Part shown: positions 1-5,932 of the stretch, in pieces
How positions within the stretch are numbered: position 1 is the stretch's first letter
Layout of the letters: each line of letters opens with the position of its first letter
Assembly: GCA_022508635.1 (NCBI GenBank)
Contig: JAFLUV010000006.1
Coordinates: 10,031 to 25,553, forward strand
DNA: 15,523 nucleotides
Direction of reading: 5' to 3'
Source: Prevotellaceae bacterium
GTDB taxonomy: Bacteria > Bacteroidota > Bacteroidia > Bacteroidales > Bacteroidaceae
Notes under the pieces: generated by a model
What the model was told of the DNA's origin: nothing
Database searches by the model: none
What the model saw: only the letters and a program-made list of their open reading frames with translations
Made by a program: the position numbers and the translations under genes

Positions 1-86
1 AGCACTGCTCGTTAACCCATACGAGCATTGCTCGTTTTTTCGACAAGCAGTGCTCGTATTTTTTGCGTGCAATGCACGTTGTTTTG
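1..86. repeat. 22-bp tandem array with palindromic cores, left edge
   Basis: Three complete 22-bp units (21-42, 43-64, 65-86) and a partial fourth (1-20) follow each other directly. Each carries an interrupted palindrome: acgagca-t-tgctcgt in the best unit, acaagca-g-tgctcgt in the next, and cgtgca-a-tgcacg in the last. The units end in T-rich spacers. The halves co-vary, since both arms change together to cgtgc/gcacg in the 65-86 unit. This suggests that the dyad matters rather than the exact sequence. The array probably continues to the left. It lies downstream of a leftward promoter at 163-193, so it would fall in the leader of an unseen gene. I do not recognise it as a named repeat family. 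Confidence 0.75.
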
Positions 87-162
87 TATCTGCTGGCAGT
101 TGTCTTTTCCATTGCTGGCGGAGTTGGTGCGGGTTGTCGGTTCTTTTGCACTATTTCGGGTA

Positions 163-193
163 CAAAGATACGAAATAGCAAGCGAAAGACCAA
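163..193 (-). promoter_or_regulatory. Bacteroidetes-type promoter reading left off the window
   Basis: On the minus strand TATCTTTG (163-170) matches the Bacteroidetes -7 consensus TAnnTTTG. A TTTG lies upstream with its TTG at 191-193, giving a 20-bp spacer. Transcription would begin near 156 and cross the 22-bp repeat array toward a gene outside the window. No convincing gene begins in 1-155, so the leader would be longer than about 150 nt. Confidence 0.5.
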
Positions 194-253
194 ACTTGCG
201 AGGCTTTTTTTTCTGCCTTGTTCCCCCGCGGAAGATGCGGGAGAGGGGAGCGT

Positions 254-1189
254 TCAGCCCATCAGCAGCGAAATGAGATAGCCCAGATAGCAGGCAACCA
301 GCACGGCGCCTTCCCTGCGGCCGAGCTTGCGACCGGTCCATGCAAGCAGCCACACCAGCAGGCAGCTGCCGAGGAGCATCGCCCAGTCCGTCGCCGTGAT
401 TTCCGTCACGGTAATGGGGGAGACGCTGCCGCAGATGCCCAGGACGAAGGCAATGTTGAAGATATTGCTGCCGATGGCGTTGCCGACAGCCAGCCCCTCG
501 CTCCCCTTCCGCGCAGCGATGATGCTCGTCACCAGCTCCGGCAGGCTCGTCCCCGCAGCCAGTATCGTCAGGCCGATGACGCTCTCGCTGATGTGGAACT
601 CGCGGGCAACAGCCGCAGCGTTGTCCACAAGGAAGCGTCCGCCGACCACGAGTGCGGCAATGCCGACGGCGATGAGCAGGAGAATCCTGTAGAGCGGCAT
701 CTGTTCCGAAGGAGCGGCCTCCTGTGCCGCCTTACGGTCGCGAAGCCCCACGCGGTACACAATCAGGGAGTAGATGCAGAAGAAGACGATGAAGAGCAGA
801 CCCTCCCGGCGGCTTATCACATCGTCGCCGGCGGCAAAGGCGAACAGCATGGCGGAAGCGGCAAGCATCAGCGGCAAGTCGCGCCGCAGCAGCGAGCGCT
901 CGACCGTCAGGCACAGCGTAATGGCCGACACGCCTATGACCACGAGAGTGTTGAACACATTGCTGCCAATGACGTTCCCCACGCTCATGTCGCCGCTGCC
1001 GCGCAGCACGCTCATGAAGCTGACAATGAACTCGGGCAGGCTTGTGCCAAGCGCAGCGACGGTCAGACCGATGACCAGCTCGCTGACCTTCAGGCGCCGG
1101 GCCAGGGCACAAGCTCCGTCGGTGAAACGATCGGCTCCCCACAGCACGACAGCCATGCAAACAATGATTGCGACAAACTCAAACAACAT
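254..1189 (-). CDS. Calcium/sodium antiporter, YrbG-type CaCA family
   Basis: This is an inner-membrane cation exchanger of the Ca2+/cation antiporter superfamily, expected to move Ca2+ outward against Na+ or H+. The 311 residues are almost entirely hydrophobic segments. They contain the two inverted alpha repeats that form the ion site: GTSLPE (about 48-53) with GSNVFN (75-80), and GTSLPE (213-218) with GSNIFN (240-245). The acidic residues of both GTSLPE motifs are present. A hydrophilic loop around 150-165 separates the halves. Length and layout match E. coli YrbG (about 325 aa). The frame is open further upstream, but the start at 1189 aligns with the first membrane helix of YrbG and follows AGGAAG. 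An ATG at 1201 is the alternative. The longer extension would cross the promoter. It is divergent from the lipoprotein gene. Confidence 0.93.
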   Translation of the reverse strand: MLFEFVAIIVCMAVVLWGADRFTDGACALARRLKVSELVIGLTVAALGTSLPEFIVSFMSVLRGSGDMSVGNVIGSNVFNTLVVIGVSAITLCLTVERSLLRRDLPLMLAASAMLFAFAAGDDVISRREGLLFIVFFCIYSLIVYRVGLRDRKAAQEAAPSEQMPLYRILLLIAVGIAALVVGGRFLVDNAAAVAREFHISESVIGLTILAAGTSLPELVTSIIAARKGSEGLAVGNAIGSNIFNIAFVLGICGSVSPITVTEITATDWAMLLGSCLLVWLLAWTGRKLGRREGAVLVACYLGYLISLLMG

Positions 1190-1213
1190 GCTTCCTGACA
1201 TTAAAAACGGCTG

Positions 1214-1221
1214 CAAAGATA
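1214..1221 (-). promoter_or_regulatory. -7 element for the antiporter gene
   Basis: The minus strand reads TATCTTTG here, 24 bases before the chosen ATG, and matches TAnnTTTG. The -33 region is weak: only a TTT run about 21 bases upstream. The position supports the start at 1189, because starts further upstream would lie before the transcript begins. Confidence 0.5.
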
Positions 1222-1259
1222 CAACTTTCCCGCGACTTGGCGAAAACTTTTGTCTCCAA

Positions 1260-1292
1260 TTGCACATTTTACCAGCTTTATTTATAAATTTG
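1260..1292 (+). promoter_or_regulatory. Promoter for the ADP-ribosylglycohydrolase-family lipoprotein
   Basis: TTG (1260-1262) is followed after 22 bp by TAAATTTG (1285-1292), a match to the Bacteroidetes consensus. Transcription would begin near 1299, which leaves a leader of about 105 nt. That leader includes the 22-bp tandem repeat and an AT-rich stretch (1360-1384) before the ATG at 1405. Confidence 0.55.
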
Positions 1293-1301
1293 CACCGGAA
1301 A

Positions 1302-1362
1302 ACAAACGACGGACTACAGAAGGACAAACGACAGACTACAGAAGAACAAGCGACGGACTATA
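1302..1362 (+). repeat. 22-bp tandem repeat in the lipoprotein gene leader
   Basis: There are about 2.8 direct copies of a 22-bp unit, at 1302-1323, 1324-1345 and 1346-1362. Each begins acaaacgac and runs through gactacagaag. Units 1 and 2 differ at only two positions. The partial third unit diverges after ggacta. Unlike the arrays at the window ends, the unit has no strong palindrome. It lies wholly between the predicted transcription start and the start codon. Confidence 0.75.
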
Positions 1363-1404
1363 CATTATTAATATTATATATAACGCAAACCGAAAAGAAA
1401 CATC

Positions 1405-2907
1405 ATGAGACGACTCTTCATGCTTGCCGTCGGCATCGCACTGCTGACGACCTCCTGCCAGAACCTCAAGCAGGAAACAAAGGAACTGACACGGGAAATG
1501 CTCCTCGACAAAATCAAGGGCGGATGGGCAGGACAGCTCATAGGCTGCACCTATGGCGGTCCCACAGAGTTCCGCTATCGCAGCATCCGCATTCCCGACG
1601 AGACGGAAATCACTTGGGAGGACGGCTGCATAGCATGGCACTACGACCAGAACCCCAGTCTCTACGACGACCTCTACATGGACCTGACTTTTGTCGGCGT
1701 AATGGATCGCCTGGGCATCGATGCACCTGTCGACTCGCTGGCAATGGCCTTTGCCAATGCCGGCTACCACCTCTGGCACGCCAACCAGGCAGCACGCTTC
1801 AACATCATGCGCGGCATCATGCCTCCCGAGTCAGGACATTGGAAGAACAACCCTCATGCCGACGACATCGACTACCAGATAGAAGCAGACTTCGCAGGCC
1901 TTGTATCGCCCGGCATGCCCAACGCCGCATCGGAGATCTCCGACCGTGTCGGCCACATCATGAACTACGGCGACGGCTGGTATGGCGGTGTCTTCGTCGG
2001 AGCAATGTACTCGCTCGCCTTCGTGCACGACGACGTCCGTACCATCGTCACCGAAGCCTTGCAGACAATTCCGCAGGGCAGCCTCTTCCGTCAGTGCATG
2101 GAAGACGTCATTGCATGGCATGACCTTTATCCCGACGACTGGAAGGCAACCTGGGACATGTGCCAGGAGAAGTATGCAGACGAAGTGGGATGTCCGGAAG
2201 GAGCATGTGACCCGCTCGACATCGATGCACTTATCAACAGCGCCTATGTCGTCATGGGACTCCTCTATGGCAACGGCGATTTCGAGCGTACAATGGAGGT
2301 TTCTACACGCTGCGGGCAGGACAGTGACTGCAATCCTGCCACGGCTGCCGGCATCCTGGGCTGCATGGTGGGCTATAGCAGCATCCCTGAGAAGTGGATG
2401 AAGAACCTCTACGAAGTGGAAGACCGCAACTTTGCCTACACGGACATCTCAATGAACCGTGCCTACGACATGACCCTGAAGCTGGCTCTGCAGCAAATAG
2501 AAAGGCACGGTGGCAGCGTGGGCGAATCGTCTGTCGTCCTTGCCGTGCAGCGCCCCGAGGCAGTTCGCCTGGAGCAGTCGTTCCCCGGCTTGCGTCCCAC
2601 GCAGATAGTGGAGGGCAGACAGATTCAGGACTTCGACACGCTCTCCTTCGAAGGCAAGGGATATGCAGTACGCTGCGACGTGAAGAGTCCGCGCCACGAC
2701 TATGTGGCGGAAGTCGAAGTCTATGTAGACGGAACACTGAAGGAGACGGTAAAGGCACCCGTCAGCTACCATGACCGGGCACAGGAGCTCTGCTGGGAAT
2801 ACTGCCTTGAACAGGGTCGGCACACACTCTCCCTGCACTGGCTCAACCCGGAACAGGACGCACAGGTAAACTGCTACCGGACGGTCATCTACGGCAGCAA
2901 GGATTAG
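1405..2907 (+). CDS. ADP-ribosylglycohydrolase family lipoprotein
   Basis: This 500-residue protein starts with a lipoprotein signal peptide (basic MRR, hydrophobic 4-16, lipobox ending at Cys18), so it is exported and lipid-anchored. Residues 32-340 carry the ADP-ribosylglycohydrolase fold. The signs are KIKGGWAGQLIGCTYG near 36-51, an acidic cluster YDDLYMDLTF at 87-96, and GQDSDCNPATAAGILG at 304-319, which corresponds to the family's metal-binding GGDxDT motif. Residues 370-500 form an additional region that looks beta-rich and could be a carbohydrate-binding or Ig-like module. Known family members remove ADP-ribose or act on related ribosyl or sugar bonds. In Bacteroidetes many lipoprotein members lie near glycan-degradation genes and their substrate is not settled, so the reaction here is open. 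The gene is monocistronic, ending at a strong terminator. Confidence 0.85.
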   Translation: MRRLFMLAVGIALLTTSCQNLKQETKELTREMLLDKIKGGWAGQLIGCTYGGPTEFRYRSIRIPDETEITWEDGCIAWHYDQNPSLYDDLYMDLTFVGVMDRLGIDAPVDSLAMAFANAGYHLWHANQAARFNIMRGIMPPESGHWKNNPHADDIDYQIEADFAGLVSPGMPNAASEISDRVGHIMNYGDGWYGGVFVGAMYSLAFVHDDVRTIVTEALQTIPQGSLFRQCMEDVIAWHDLYPDDWKATWDMCQEKYADEVGCPEGACDPLDIDALINSAYVVMGLLYGNGDFERTMEVSTRCGQDSDCNPATAAGILGCMVGYSSIPEKWMKNLYEVEDRNFAYTDISMNRAYDMTLKLALQQIERHGGSVGESSVVLAVQRPEAVRLEQSFPGLRPTQIVEGRQIQDFDTLSFEGKGYAVRCDVKSPRHDYVAEVEVYVDGTLKETVKAPVSYHDRAQELCWEYCLEQGRHTLSLHWLNPEQDAQVNCYRTVIYGSKD

Positions 2908-2961
2908 CCTGCTCTTTACCCTCAGTTGCTCATCTCGAGCCTTCGCGTCCACACGCACAAA

Positions 2962-3011
2962 GACATCCCGGGTATTGCATTACATTTGTTTTATGCAATA
3001 CCCGGGATGTC
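2962..3011. terminator. Bidirectional hairpin terminator
   Basis: A perfect 19-bp inverted repeat (2962-2980 and 2993-3011, starting gacatcccgggtattgc) surrounds a 12-base loop. It is A-rich on the left flank and followed on the right by ctttgt and a six-T run at 3025-3030. It lies between the convergent lipoprotein and glyA genes and can terminate both. Confidence 0.85.
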
Positions 3012-3062
3012 CTTTGTCGGTACATTTTTTCAGAACCAGACCGCAATGGCGGGAGCGTCTGC

Positions 3063-4343
3063 TTAGTATGCGAAGAGGGGATAGGCCTCCATGATGGTAT
3101 TCACCTCGCTGCGTACCTGGGCAATGACAGCTTCGTCCTCAGGAGCATTGAGCACGCGCTCGATGAATTCAGCAATCCTGGCCATAAGGTCTTCCTTGGC
3201 ACCGCGCGTCGTAATGGCAGGCGTACCAAGACGAATGCCTGAGGTCTGGAAAGCGCTGCGGCTGTCGAATGGCACCATGTTCTTGTTGACGGTCAGGTCA
3301 GCTGCCACGAGAGCCTTCTCTGCTACCTTGCCCGTGAGGTCGGGATACTTGCTGCGCAAGTCAACGAGCATAGAGTGGTTGTCCGTGCCGCCGCTGACAA
3401 TATGGAAGCCACGCTTGATGAGTTCGTCGGCCAGCACGGCGGCATTCTTCTTCACCTGCATGGCCCACTCCTTGAACTCTGGCTTCAGGGCTTCGCCGAA
3501 AGCAACGGCTTTGGCAGCGATGACGTGTTCCAGCGGACCGCCCTGTATGCCGGGGAAAACAGCGCTGTTCAGCAGAGCGGACATCTTCTTGATTTCGCCT
3601 TTGGGTGTTGCCTTGCCCCACGGATTGTCGAAATCCTTGCCCATAAGGATGATTCCGCCGCGAGGGCCGCGCAACGTCTTATGAGTTGTGCTGGTGACGA
3701 TGTGCGCGTACTTCACCGGATTGTCAAGCAGACCTGCTGCAATGAGGCCGGCAGGATGTGCCATGTCTATCATCAGGAGTGCGCCAACTTTGTCGGCTAT
3801 CTGACGCATGCGGGCATAGTCCCATTCGCGACTATAGGCAGAGCCGCCGCCAATGATGAGTTTGGGCTTGTGCTGGAGGGCAAGCTGTTCCATCTCGTCG
3901 TAGTCCACACGGCCGGTCTCCTTCTTGAGGTTATACCCGACAGGCTTGTAGATGAGGCCGCTGGTGTTGACTAAAGAGCCATGGCTAAGGTGCCCGCCGT
4001 GGTCAAGGTTGAGACCCATGAAAGTATCACCTGGATTGAGGCATGCCAGGAAGACTGCGGCATTGGCCTGAGCACCGGAGTGTGGCTGTACGTTGGCATA
4101 CTCTGCGCCGAAGAGCTTGCAGACGCGGTCGATAGCAATCTGTTCCACTTCGTCCACCACCTGGCAACCGCCATAGTAACGTTTACCGGGATAGCCTTCG
4201 GCATATTTGTTTGTCAGGCATGAACCCATAGCCTGCATGACTTGGTCACTGACATAATTCTCGGAGGCAATGAGCTCAATGCCTCTGTGTTGTCGCTGAT
4301 ACTCTTTCTCGATAAGAGAGAAAATGATTGTGTCCTTTTCCAT
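3063..4343 (-). CDS. glyA: Serine hydroxymethyltransferase
   Basis: This cytoplasmic, PLP-dependent enzyme interconverts serine and glycine while charging tetrahydrofolate with a one-carbon unit for thymidylate, purine and methionine synthesis. The 426-residue length is normal. The N-terminal IELIASENYVS motif, the tetrahydrofolate/PLP region with YAEGYPGKRYYGG (47-59), DMAHPAGL (193-200) and the PLP-lysine motif STTHKTLRGPRGG (K222) are all intact. It begins 31 bp after the end of pyrI on the same strand, so it is probably the last gene of the pyrB-pyrI-glyA operon. It ends at the shared hairpin terminator. A weak AAGG lies about 14 bases before the ATG. Confidence 0.97.
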   Translation of the reverse strand: MEKDTIIFSLIEKEYQRQHRGIELIASENYVSDQVMQAMGSCLTNKYAEGYPGKRYYGGCQVVDEVEQIAIDRVCKLFGAEYANVQPHSGAQANAAVFLACLNPGDTFMGLNLDHGGHLSHGSLVNTSGLIYKPVGYNLKKETGRVDYDEMEQLALQHKPKLIIGGGSAYSREWDYARMRQIADKVGALLMIDMAHPAGLIAAGLLDNPVKYAHIVTSTTHKTLRGPRGGIILMGKDFDNPWGKATPKGEIKKMSALLNSAVFPGIQGGPLEHVIAAKAVAFGEALKPEFKEWAMQVKKNAAVLADELIKRGFHIVSGGTDNHSMLVDLRSKYPDLTGKVAEKALVAADLTVNKNMVPFDSRSAFQTSGIRLGTPAITTRGAKEDLMARIAEFIERVLNAPEDEAVIAQVRSEVNTIMEAYPLFAY

Positions 4344-4374
4344 TGTGTCTTTTTTACCTTAAGTTTATGTTATC

Positions 4375-4830
4375 CTATACGAGTTTGACGTCTGAAAGGT
4401 TGATTTCTCTGTTGCAGTAGTGGCATTGGAGCGTGCCGCGGCCTCCTGCAAGGAAATGGAAGCGCGTTTGCATGGGCTCGTTGTTGGTGATGCACTTGTG
4501 GTTGTCGCAACGCACGATGCCGATCAGCTCCTCGGGCATCTGCACTTCCTTCTTTTCTACCACCTCGTAGTCGCGTATGACGCTGAGTGTTACGTTTGGT
4601 GCAACTACGGAGAGCTGGTTGATTTCATCGTCAGAGAAAAATTTGTCAGCTATCTTAATGATGCTCTTGTGTCCCATCTTCTTGCTCTTGAGATTATAGC
4701 CTATTGTGACAGCTGAACGCTCCCCTTCAAGGTGGAGCAGGCTGATGACCTGAAAGAGCTTGGCTGAGGGTATGTGGTCGATGACTGTGCCGTTCTGCAG
4801 GGCAGCCACCTGAAGTTCCTGTCGTTTCAT
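4375..4830 (-). CDS. pyrI: Aspartate carbamoyltransferase regulatory chain
   Basis: This is the regulatory subunit of aspartate transcarbamoylase, which binds nucleotide effectors and ties catalytic trimers together through a zinc domain. The protein has 151 residues, the usual length. The effector domain is at the N-terminus (VAALQNGTVIDHIP). The C-terminal zinc site has the exact E. coli spacing C-x4-C-x22-C-x2-C (CDNHKC ... CHYC). The reading frame is open upstream inside pyrB, but the start at 4830 gives the standard N-terminus. There it overlaps the pyrB stop as ATGA, which implies translational coupling and balanced subunit production. An intact pyrI implies an allosteric, E. coli-like dodecamer. 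Confidence 0.97.
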   Translation of the reverse strand: MKRQELQVAALQNGTVIDHIPSAKLFQVISLLHLEGERSAVTIGYNLKSKKMGHKSIIKIADKFFSDDEINQLSVVAPNVTLSVIRDYEVVEKKEVQMPEELIGIVRCDNHKCITNNEPMQTRFHFLAGGRGTLQCHYCNREINLSDVKLV

Positions 4831-5774
4831 GCAATGATGGTTTTGTCGTTGATAATATCGTCGAGCGTAATGCCAAGAGCATCGCAAAGAAGCGCCTGGC
4901 GGGCATAGAGACCGTTGTGTGCCTGCTGGAAGTAATAGGCGTATGGTGTGTCGTCAATGCAGTATTCAATCTCGTTGACACGGGGCAGTGGGTGCAGAAT
5001 CTTCATGTTCGGCTTTGCCTTGCAGAGCATGGAGCGCAGCAGCAGATAGCGATCCTTGACGCGCTCGTATTCGTCAAGGTCAGTGAAGCGTTCCCTTTGC
5101 ACACGCGTCATATACAATATGTCGGCACTTGATATGGTGTCTGCATCAAAGTCCTGATGCTCAATGTACTTGATGCCTTCCTCATCACAATACTTCTTGT
5201 AGTGGTCGGGCATGGCCAGTTCGTCCGGTGCTATGAAATGGAACGTGGGCGAGAAATGACGCATGGCCGTGAGTAGACTGTGTACTGTGCGTCCGTACTT
5301 GAGGTCACCGACGAGGAAGATATTTAGGTTGTCCAGCTTCCCTTGCGTTTGATTGATGGTGTAGAGGTCAAGCATCGTCTGGCTGGGATGCTGGTTGGCA
5401 CCATCACCGGCATTAACGATAGGGACGGGCGATACCTCACTGGCGTACTGGGCTGCGCCTTCCAGGTGGTGGCGCATGACAATGATATCGGCATAGTTGG
5501 ATACCATCATAATCGTGTCCTTGAGCGTTTCACCCTTCGTACCGCTGGTCACTTTCGGGTCGGCAAAGCCTATCACCTTCGCGCCAAGGCGGTTGGCGGC
5601 TGTCTCAAAACTAAGGCGGGTGCGAGTGCTGGGCTCAAAAAAGATAGTTGCTACGATACGGCCGTCCAACAAGCGACGGTTAGGATGCCGCTCAAATTCC
5701 TGAGCCATGCGGATGAGATATTCAATCTTCTCGCGGGAATGATGAGCTATGGTTACAAGACTTCTGGATTTCAT
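4827..5774 (-). CDS. pyrB: Aspartate carbamoyltransferase catalytic chain
   Basis: It condenses carbamoyl phosphate and aspartate to N-carbamoylaspartate, the committed step of pyrimidine synthesis. The length of 315 residues is typical. The carbamoyl-phosphate loop FEPSTRTR (46-53), the mobile-loop lysine in SGTKGETL (K80, equivalent to E. coli K84), GDGANQHPSQTMLDLYT (123-139), GDLKYGRTVHSL (156-167) and HPLPRVNEI (261-269) are all present. It is the first gene of the leftward operon, overlapping pyrI by four bases. A -7 element lies about 20 bases upstream of the ATG. I see no obvious pyrimidine-sensing leader peptide or attenuator in the short upstream region. Confidence 0.98.
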   Translation of the reverse strand: MKSRSLVTIAHHSREKIEYLIRMAQEFERHPNRRLLDGRIVATIFFEPSTRTRLSFETAANRLGAKVIGFADPKVTSGTKGETLKDTIMMVSNYADIIVMRHHLEGAAQYASEVSPVPIVNAGDGANQHPSQTMLDLYTINQTQGKLDNLNIFLVGDLKYGRTVHSLLTAMRHFSPTFHFIAPDELAMPDHYKKYCDEEGIKYIEHQDFDADTISSADILYMTRVQRERFTDLDEYERVKDRYLLLRSMLCKAKPNMKILHPLPRVNEIEYCIDDTPYAYYFQQAHNGLYARQALLCDALGITLDDIINDKTIIA

Positions 5775-5794
5775 TGTTTCGTGTTTTTATGTCG

Positions 5795-5802
5795 CAAAGT
5801 TA
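5795..5802 (-). promoter_or_regulatory. -7 element for pyrB-pyrI-glyA
   Basis: The minus strand reads TAACTTTG here, matching TAnnTTTG, 20 bases before the pyrB ATG. No good TTG is visible at the expected -33 distance. The predicted leader is under 20 nt, which leaves little room for attenuation. Confidence 0.45.
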
Positions 5803-5874
5803 ACAATTATTCAGCATTCGATGTTTCGGGTGGAGACATTATTTGGGGAATCTTACATTTTGATTTTAATAATT

Positions 5875-5904
5875 TTGCAGATTAAATTATATATCGTACC
5901 TTTG
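5875..5904 (+). promoter_or_regulatory. Promoter for the PBP1A gene
   Basis: TTG (5875-5877, within TTTTG), a 19-bp spacer and TACCTTTG (5897-5904) form a near-ideal Bacteroidetes promoter. Transcription would begin near 5911, about 22 nt before the ATG. The arrangement is the same as the promoter at 9705-9734, including an AATTAT at the same place in the spacer. Confidence 0.7.
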
Positions 5905-5932
5905 TGGTCTTAAAACTGCATTTATCTCAACA

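Noticed and set aside
1..112. A 37-codon minus-strand frame starting at 112 and open to the left edge, behind the promoter at 163-193.
   Set aside because: It runs through the 22-bp array, whose period is not a multiple of three, gives an unrecognisable basic peptide, and is short enough to be open by chance. The gene more likely starts outside the window.
28..276. Plus-strand frame of 82 codons in the left intergenic region.
   Set aside because: It has odd composition, starts inside the repeat array, overlaps the antiporter end on the other strand and resembles no family.
218..1198. Long plus-strand frame of 326 codons opposite the antiporter gene.
   Set aside because: It is a GC-driven shadow of the antisense gene: Ala/His/Gln/Asp-rich and without domains, while the minus strand encodes a clear CaCA exchanger.
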